From: Treponema sp.
Lineage (GTDB): Bacteria > Spirochaetota > Spirochaetia > Treponematales > Breznakiellaceae
Direction of reading: 5' to 3'
DNA: 11,223 nucleotides
Assembly: GCA_031264395.1 (NCBI GenBank)
Contig: JAISEB010000068.1
Span: forward strand, 1-11,223
Shown here: in pieces, positions 6,966-11,223 of the stretch
Layout: each line of letters begins with the position of its first letter
Numbering within the stretch: position 1 is the stretch's first letter
The notes under the pieces: generated by a model
The model's input: the letters and a program-made list of their open reading frames with translations, nothing else
The model's database searches: none
Told to the model about the DNA's origin: nothing
Program-made: the position numbers and the translations under genes

Positions 6966-7529
6966 TTACGCGAAATCTCCCTTGAAATTCATGGTTTTTT
7001 CGACGATTTCCGCGACTTTTTTGGCGCCCTTTTTCGCGTCGGCCTGGGGTATTCCCGCTTCCTTGTTGAAGGTTTTTTCGAAGAACATGTTGAGCGTTGA
7101 ATAAAGCTCGGGGATGTTGTAGAACACCAGCGCGAAATTGATGCCCGAGGGCCGCAGTATGGTGAAGGAAGAAAAGGAATCGATGGGTGTTTTCGCTATC
7201 ATAATCCGCGATTCGTTCTTTGCGACGATGACGTCAAGTTCGTTAAAACGTTTGGGTATCTGCTCGGTGTTGCTCCGCACATAAGGCTCCATGGCCTTGT
7301 TCGGGTAGCTTGCCGGCTCTATGAGGATGTGCAGTTTCTTCCCGTTGGTTTGAAAGGTAAGGCCCGTCTCGGTTAAATAAATCGCCTTGACCCCCGAATA
7401 GGAAACTACCTCGTATATGGAATACGCGGAATTCTCGCTGAAAAAAGAAGAAGTGATATACCCCTGATCCTTGGGAAGTTTATCCTGTGCATAAGCCTCG
7501 AAAAGATCCATAGCCTTGGTTACAGCCAT
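6966..7529 (-). CDS. Hypothetical protein, 187 residues
   Basis: No family was recognised. The gene looks real: AAAGGAGG ends 6 nt before the ATG, a plausible promoter lies upstream, and a strong terminator follows. The protein has no signal peptide or obvious membrane span, so it is probably cytoplasmic. The N-terminal 20 residues look helical, and residues about 22-140 alternate short hydrophobic and polar stretches that suggest a beta-rich core (for example SIYEVVSYSGVKAIYL and LHILIEP). After a segment with ALVFYNIPEL, the C-terminal 35 residues are rich in Ala and Lys and probably helical. Only one transmembrane-like candidate was considered and it is too short. It lies downstream of the TPR gene on the same strand, but its own promoter suggests separate control. 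Confidence 0.75.
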   Translation of the reverse strand: MAVTKAMDLFEAYAQDKLPKDQGYITSSFFSENSAYSIYEVVSYSGVKAIYLTETGLTFQTNGKKLHILIEPASYPNKAMEPYVRSNTEQIPKRFNELDVIVAKNESRIMIAKTPIDSFSSFTILRPSGINFALVFYNIPELYSTLNMFFEKTFNKEAGIPQADAKKGAKKVAEIVEKTMNFKGDFA

Positions 7530-7556
7530 ATTTATCCTCCTTTAATAAACTAGTGC

Positions 7557-7590
7557 ATTCTACCGTGTTTTGCAACCGTTCGCAACCGTT
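7557..7590 (-). promoter_or_regulatory. Promoter of the 187-residue gene with a tandem 9-bp repeat
   Basis: On the minus strand, TTGCGA (7585-7580) and TAGAAT (7562-7557) form -35 and -10 boxes with a 17-bp spacer. AACGGTTGC occurs twice (7590-7582 and 7580-7572), exactly 10 bp apart and so on the same face of the helix, and overlaps the -35 box and spacer. The tandem copies could bind a regulator. Inferred. Confidence 0.45.
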
Positions 7591-7628
7591 TATATGGTGA
7601 AAATACGCATTACCCGTAAAGCTCCGTA

Positions 7629-7642
7629 AAACCGGCCGGTTT
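7629..7642. repeat. 14-bp palindrome downstream of the TPR gene
   Basis: AAACCGGCCGGTTT is a perfect palindrome lying about 10 bp after the stop codon of the leftward TPR gene. On that strand it would form a short stem followed by TTAC. It may act as a weak terminator; the T-run is too short for a firm call. Confidence 0.35.
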
Positions 7643-7651
7643 GCGAAACCC

Positions 7652-9673
7652 CTACCGCTTTGTTCTTCTTTCGGCCTCCTGTTCAAATGTGGCCGCCCCG
7701 GCAATGTCGCCTGACTTGCGGGCAAGCGCCGCCATCCACCTGTAGGGGCGGGGATCGCGGACATTCCGGGCCGCCGCTTCCCGCAGCAGATCGAAAGCCC
7801 GTTCCAGCCTGTTTTCCCGGTAGTAAAGGAGCCCAAGCGCAAGGGGAATTTCAGGCGCCCTGCCGAAGGAAGACATGGCCTTTTCCAGTACCGTCCTGGC
7901 GTAATAAACGGCGCCCGCCCTTTCGAGGCAGCCTGAATATTCAATAAGGAGCTCCACGCTCCGGGGCCTTTCCTTGAGGAGTCCTTTGAGAAAGACTGCC
8001 GCTTCCCGGAAACGGCCCGTCTTGCGGTACCCGTAGGCCAGTACCCGGCGGAGGCTCTGGTTTGAAGGCTCCCAGGTCAATAGCGCCTCCAGTTCCGGCA
8101 CCGCTTCTTCATATTCAAAGGTGCGGATGAGGTACAGGGCCCTTTCCCTCCGTATAATGTAATTGTCGGGCCACAGCCGTACATACCTGTCGTAGGCCGC
8201 CCTGAGTTCTTCGGCTTCCTCCCCGTCTTTTCCCCCGGCCGGCGGGAGCCCGTCTTCGCTCTCCAGCGCCAGCGCCTCAAGCGCGGCTATCTCGCCCAGG
8301 CGGGAACGCTCGTGCCGTTCCCTGATGCTTCCCGTTTTTCTGAACCAGCCTAACGCGAGGCGGGGAAGCCCTATTTTAAGGTAACGTTCGCCCAGCGCGT
8401 ACATGAGTTCAGGTTCGGGGCCAAGGGTCCGTATGGCGTTTTGCAGAAGGATGATGATTTTTTCATCGTCTTTTCCGGTTTTCGCCTCCAGCAGTATGGA
8501 AAACCGTTTGATAAGATCCCCGTCGCCTTTAAGGGAACAGGCGATCCGCAGCGCCTTCCTGAGAATCTTCCAGTTTTCCCCTTCCCACGCCGTAAGGATG
8601 GTCTGATACCACAGCTGGAGATCCCTGCCTTCAAGTTTTTCCGCCCTTTCAAGGTGATTAAGAGCCGCGGTATAGTCCGAAAGGCTGCGCAGGGCTTCGG
8701 CATAAAAGGAATGAACCATGGCGCTTCCGCCCCGGCGCTTGATCCAGTCCCGGCAGGCGTCGGCGGCCCTTCGCCATTCACCCTTTTCAAGAAAGGCGCG
8801 TATCATGTACAGATCGACAAGCTCGCTGTTCCAGGGCAGATCGGGAAGGCCTGAATCCACCGCCCTGATGCGTTCGATGTCTTTGAGGGCTTCGGTCTTT
8901 TCTCCAAGGGACATGAGAATGGACGCCCTGTACCAGCGGACCCTCTGATCTCCGGGGGCGCGGCTGAGGGCTTCCGTATAATGTTCCAGCGCTTCTTCCA
9001 GAAGCCCTGTTTCCCCGCAGGCCCGGCCCAGTTCCAGGCGGAGGAGGGTGCTGCCCCGCCCGCCTTTTTTCCCGCTCTTCGCCCCGCCTTCCTCTTCGGC
9101 GTCCGAATTGGCAAGGACAAAGCGGAGCATCTGTATCCCCAGATCGTATTCCTCGTTCCGGCAGAGCCGTATTCCCCGGATGAGCAGGGCGTTGATATAG
9201 GCCCGGTAGATGCGCCGCTGTTCCCCTTGGGGCAGTTCAGCTTCCGCGGCGGCTTCGACAGCCTGCTGGAGCAGATCGGCCGCTTCCGCCGAGCGGCGCG
9301 CCCTCAGGCATGCCATGCCCAGCATGGCCGTGACCGCGGGATTTCCGGAGTTGAGTTCAAGGGCCTTGCGCAGGACAGGCAGGGCCTTGTGGGGCATTCC
9401 TATGGTAAGGTAGGTTCTTCCGCCGAAGAAATAACCCTCCCACGCGCCGCTTTCAAGGCGTATATAATCGTTAAAGGCGGCAAGGGCCCGCGAATAATCC
9501 CCGAGCGCGTGAAATGAACGGCCCAGGTAAAGACAGGCGCGGGGAGGAGCCTCAAAAGCGGAGATCAGTTCCTCCAGAAGCAGGACGGCCTTTTTGTAAT
9601 TCCGCGTCTGCCCCGCCTGAATCGCCTCGTTGAATTTTTCCCTGCCCCCGGTGTTTTTTGTTTTAATTTTCAA
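7652..9673 (-). CDS. Tetratricopeptide-repeat (TPR) protein, 673 residues
   Basis: A large, probably cytoplasmic scaffold protein made almost entirely of TPR helices, which bind partner proteins. The start is TTG at 9673, with GGGAAG 6 nt upstream; no ATG occurs in frame until about residue 92, well inside the first repeats, so TTG is the best choice. No signal peptide or membrane span is visible. TPR-like units begin near residue 26 (NYKKAVLLLEEL), with clear ones at about 45-75, 78-108 and 112-140. A charged, glycine-rich linker follows at about 191-207, then another run with GLLEEALEHYTEAL. A second loop, PPAGGKDGEEAEE, precedes the last group of four or five repeats (EEAVPELEALL, REAAVFLKGLL, RAFDLLREAA). 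Function unknown. It lies downstream of pta on the same strand, separated by about 175 bp of hairpins. Confidence 0.88.
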   Translation of the reverse strand: MKIKTKNTGGREKFNEAIQAGQTRNYKKAVLLLEELISAFEAPPRACLYLGRSFHALGDYSRALAAFNDYIRLESGAWEGYFFGGRTYLTIGMPHKALPVLRKALELNSGNPAVTAMLGMACLRARRSAEAADLLQQAVEAAAEAELPQGEQRRIYRAYINALLIRGIRLCRNEEYDLGIQMLRFVLANSDAEEEGGAKSGKKGGRGSTLLRLELGRACGETGLLEEALEHYTEALSRAPGDQRVRWYRASILMSLGEKTEALKDIERIRAVDSGLPDLPWNSELVDLYMIRAFLEKGEWRRAADACRDWIKRRGGSAMVHSFYAEALRSLSDYTAALNHLERAEKLEGRDLQLWYQTILTAWEGENWKILRKALRIACSLKGDGDLIKRFSILLEAKTGKDDEKIIILLQNAIRTLGPEPELMYALGERYLKIGLPRLALGWFRKTGSIRERHERSRLGEIAALEALALESEDGLPPAGGKDGEEAEELRAAYDRYVRLWPDNYIIRRERALYLIRTFEYEEAVPELEALLTWEPSNQSLRRVLAYGYRKTGRFREAAVFLKGLLKERPRSVELLIEYSGCLERAGAVYYARTVLEKAMSSFGRAPEIPLALGLLYYRENRLERAFDLLREAAARNVRDPRPYRWMAALARKSGDIAGAATFEQEAERRTKR

Positions 9674-9718
9674 GACACGCTTCCCTTTTTTAACCGGACC
9701 CGGGAAATCTGGGAATTG

Positions 9719-9755
9719 GATTTGTTTGGTAACCCGGTTGGTTACTCAACAAATC
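9719..9755. repeat. Hairpin 1 of the intergenic cluster
   Basis: TTTGTTTGGTAACC (9721-9734) pairs with 9740-9753 around loop CGGTT, with two mismatches; two more pairs extend it to 9719-9755. It lies about 46 bp upstream of the TPR gene start, so it could affect its leader or end transcripts from pta. Confidence 0.6.
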
Positions 9756-9756
9756 T

Positions 9757-9802
9757 TGCGATTTTTCAGGCTAAAGCAGGGCTTTAGCCTTGCAAAATCG
9801 CA
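9757..9802. repeat. Hairpin 2, a two-tier stem in the intergenic cluster
   Basis: The inner stem AGGCTAAAG (9768-9776) pairs with CTTTAGCCT (9782-9790) around a 5-nt loop. The outer stem TGCGATTTT (9757-9765) pairs with AAAATCGCA (9794-9802). Both are perfect 9-bp stems separated by a small internal loop. The outer right arm coincides with the end of the repeat that also occurs at the right edge of the window. Confidence 0.7.
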
Positions 9803-9848
9803 TTTTAAGCGGAAGTTGTTCAATAACTGCAGTTATTGAACAACTCTA
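9794..9848 (-). repeat. Dispersed repeat copy L, containing a perfect 32-bp palindrome
   Basis: Read on the minus strand this copy runs TAGAG, palindrome, TTCCGCTTAAAA, GCGATTTT. The palindrome 9814-9845 is perfect, with half AGTTGTTCAATAACTG. A second copy in the opposite orientation lies at 11168-11223. This copy begins immediately after the pta stop codon (9851-9849). It is a small palindromic element of REP or MITE type; it encodes nothing. Confidence 0.85.
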
Positions 9849-10847
9849 TTATTTTGCCCGTGAAAGGGTAACCGCGCAGGTTACCACAATGTCGTCCACC
9901 GACGCTCCCCGCGAAAGATCGCTTAACGGTTTGGCGAATCCCTGGAGGAAGGGGCCGAAGGCCTCCGCCCCGCCCAGCCGCTGAACCAGTTTGTACCCTA
10001 TGTTGCCCGCCCCAAGGTCGGGGAAGACAAGGGTGTTCACCCTGCCTCGTACCGGACTTCCCGGGGCCTTTTTGTCGGTGACTTCCGGAACCAGCGCGGC
10101 GTCCGCCTGAAGCTCCCCGTCTATGAGGAGATCCGGCGCTTTTGCCCGGACCAGATCCAGAGCGGCCTTTACTTTCTGCACGCCGGGCTGATCCCCGCCT
10201 GAGCCTCTGGTGGAAAACGAGAGCAGGGCGACGGCCGGTTCGGCGCCGAGGAATTCCCTGCACGACTGCGCCGCGCTGACGGCGATTTCGGCGAGCTGTT
10301 CCGCCGTCGGATCGGGCACTACCGCGCAGTCCGAAAAGATCAGCGCGCCGTCTTTTCCCCAGGAAGCGTCCCTCGTCTGCATCACGAAGCAGGAGGAGGC
10401 GGTCTTTGAGCCGGGCACCGTGCCGATGATGGCAAGCCCCGCCCGCAGCACGTCGGCGGTGGTGTTTTCCGCCCCGCCCACCATAGCGTCCGCGTCGCCA
10501 AGGCGCACCATCATTGCGCCCCAGCGGAGGGGGGCCCGCATGTCGACGGCGGCCTGTTCCGCCGTCATTCCCTTGTGTTTGCGCAGTTCATGGTATTCGC
10601 CTGAATATTTTTCAAACAGGGGGGAAAGCCCGGGATCGGTGACCGTTATGCCGGAAAGGCCGACCCCTTCCTTTTTGGCCGTTTCCCGTACCGCCGCTTC
10701 CTTTCCCAAAAGGGTAACGGAGGAGGCGAGTTTTTCATCGGCGATGATCCTCGCGGCCCTGACGGTGCGGCTTTCCGTTCCTTCAGGAAGCACGAGCCGC
10801 TTTCCCATCTTTCTGGCTTTTTCCCTCATTTCTTTTACAAAGTCCAT
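9849..10847 (-). CDS. pta: Phosphate acetyltransferase
   Basis: A 332-residue cytoplasmic enzyme that converts acetyl-CoA and phosphate to acetyl phosphate and CoA; with acetate kinase it makes ATP and acetate. Length fits the short, single-domain Pta class without the N-terminal DRTGG regions. Family motifs are present in order: LVLPEGTESRTVRAA near residue 18, DADAMVGGAENTTAD at 118-132, IFSDCAV at 170-176, PTAEQLAEIA at 180-189, SFSTRGS at 210-216, DGELQADAAL, then FPDLGAGNIGYKLVQRL and DLSRG near the C-terminus. AAGGAG lies 6 nt before the ATG at 10847. The stop codon abuts a repeat element, yet the C-terminus looks complete. No ackA is in the window; the neighbour on the left is the TPR gene. 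Confidence 0.97.
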   Translation of the reverse strand: MDFVKEMREKARKMGKRLVLPEGTESRTVRAARIIADEKLASSVTLLGKEAAVRETAKKEGVGLSGITVTDPGLSPLFEKYSGEYHELRKHKGMTAEQAAVDMRAPLRWGAMMVRLGDADAMVGGAENTTADVLRAGLAIIGTVPGSKTASSCFVMQTRDASWGKDGALIFSDCAVVPDPTAEQLAEIAVSAAQSCREFLGAEPAVALLSFSTRGSGGDQPGVQKVKAALDLVRAKAPDLLIDGELQADAALVPEVTDKKAPGSPVRGRVNTLVFPDLGAGNIGYKLVQRLGGAEAFGPFLQGFAKPLSDLSRGASVDDIVVTCAVTLSRAK

Positions 10848-10884
10848 TTTTTTCTCCTTGCTCCTTGCGGCCGGTTACACCTTG

Positions 10885-10928
10885 CGGTTGAATCGGACGA
10901 TTAAACCTACGGTTGAATCGTGTGCGAA
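10885..10928 (-). promoter_or_regulatory. Candidate pta promoter with two direct repeats
   Basis: On the minus strand TTCGCA (10928-10923) and TTTAAT (10905-10900) are spaced by 17 bp and match consensus at 4/6 and 5/6 positions. CGATTCAACCG occurs twice on that strand (10920-10910 and 10895-10885), one copy between the boxes and one at the start site, 25 bp apart. This is where a repressor would act, but no regulator is identified. Confidence 0.4.
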
Positions 10929-11048
10929 TTTCAAACAAAACCATGTAAGCATACCCTCCTTGCCCTTTCCGGCGCAAGGGCAGTTTGCCCAAGGCATCGG
11001 CGTTTACTTTCGTATACCGGGAAATTACCAGGTTTTGGAAGAATTTTT

Positions 11049-11110
11049 AACCACAAGGTCGAAGAAGTCGAAAAAGTAGAAGAAGAAGGGAAGAAAAAGA
11101 AAAACCACAA
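11049..11110. repeat. Purine-rich degenerate 9-bp tandem repeat bounded by AACCACAA
   Basis: Three 9-bp units follow each other at 11058-11084: GTCGAAGAA, GTCGAAAAA, GTAGAAGAA. They grade into a further A/G tract to 11104. AACCACAA occurs at both borders (11049-11056 and 11103-11110). The tract is one-stranded purine and non-coding as far as can be seen. Confidence 0.65.
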
Positions 11111-11167
11111 CGAACCTCCGGTTCGCCTTCACGGACAGAACGGACTTCTTTAGTTTCAAATGTATAT

Positions 11168-11223
11168 TAGAGTTGTTCAATAACTTCAGTTATTGAACAA
11201 CTTCCGCTTAAAAACGCGATTTT
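11168..11223 (+). repeat. Dispersed repeat copy R, cut by the window end
   Basis: This copy reads TAGAG, palindrome, TTCCGCTTAAAA, then ACGCGATTTT. The palindrome 11171-11202 differs from copy L only at the centre (TTCA instead of TGCA in the middle four bases), and the tail differs by one substitution and one inserted base. It is inverted relative to copy L. It reaches the last base of the window, so its full length is unknown. Confidence 0.82.

Larger units (their letters stand above)
10848..11167. other. Non-coding region upstream of pta
   Basis: No gene was found in this stretch of 320 bases. Near pta it holds a candidate promoter and a pair of direct repeats (10885-10928). Around 10961-10990 three segments can pair in two exclusive ways: TGCCCTT (10961-10967) with AAGGGCA (10976-10982), or GGGCA (10978-10982) with TGCCC (10986-10990). 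At 11049-11125 lie a purine-rich tandem repeat and a small inverted repeat. A 77-codon open frame from GTG 10920 has no ribosome binding site and ends in low-complexity Lys/Glu, so it was not called. Confidence 0.7.

Noticed and set aside
8981..9517. 178-codon plus-strand frame inside the TPR gene
   Set aside because: Antisense shadow of a convincing TPR protein, with no start signals of its own.
9719..9845. CRISPR array or integron attC site
   Set aside because: The hairpins differ from each other and are not regularly spaced repeats; there is no integrase, cas gene or attC core pair.
10210..11079. 289-codon open frame on the plus strand
   Set aside because: It lies antisense to pta over most of its length, has no ribosome binding site and a composition typical of a shadow frame.
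10920..11153. 77-codon frame ending in a Lys/Glu-rich tail
   Set aside because: GTG start without a ribosome binding site; the tail is just the translated purine-rich tandem repeat.

Overview
The window looks like chromosomal DNA of a free-living or gut-type spirochaete, most plausibly a Treponema of the termite-gut kind. This is inferred from gene style, not proven: AGGAGG-type ribosome binding sites, a solute-binding protein with a simple MKK...LFA|GS signal peptide, a fermentative phosphotransacetylase, a large soluble TPR protein, and intergenic DNA crowded with palindromes. No rRNA, tRNA, transposase, phage or CRISPR array was seen.

Layout. 1-513 (+) is the 3' part of an HSL-type alpha/beta hydrolase. 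565-1590 (-) is a LacI-family repressor, convergent with the hydrolase. 1591-1923 is a divergent control region with an extended -10 promoter, a perfect 14-bp LacI-type operator at the expected start site, a second 12/14 operator 159 bp away next to the repressor gene, and a separate 21-bp inverted repeat. 1924-6853 (+) is a five-gene sugar operon: periplasmic binding protein, two ABC permeases (overlapping by 8 bp), a zinc-less MDR dehydrogenase and a TIM-barrel sugar isomerase/epimerase. A perfect 16-bp hairpin separates the binding protein from the permeases. A strong terminator at 6919-6950 serves the convergent genes on both sides. 6966-7529 (-) is an unrecognised 187-residue protein with its own promoter. 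7652-9673 (-) is a 673-residue TPR protein. 9719-9848 is a set of three hairpins. 9849-10847 (-) is pta, and 10848-11223 is non-coding.

How the genes fit together. The LacI protein probably represses both itself and the transporter operon until a sugar or glycoside is present. The binding protein and two permeases would import it, using an ATPase encoded elsewhere. The dehydrogenase would oxidise the sugar with NAD, and the TIM-barrel protein would isomerise or epimerise the product. Gene order and families resemble the E. coli ycjN-O-P-Q-R set with its LacI regulator YcjW, which handles 3-keto sugars, but no Gfo/Idh/MocA dehydrogenase (YcjS), phosphorylase or glycosidase is present here. Pta feeds acetate and ATP formation from acetyl-CoA.

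The most unusual structure is a pair of about 55-bp repeat copies in inverted orientation that bound the pta segment (9794-9848 and 11168-11223). One of them starts directly after the pta stop codon. No clearly novel defence or mobile system is visible.
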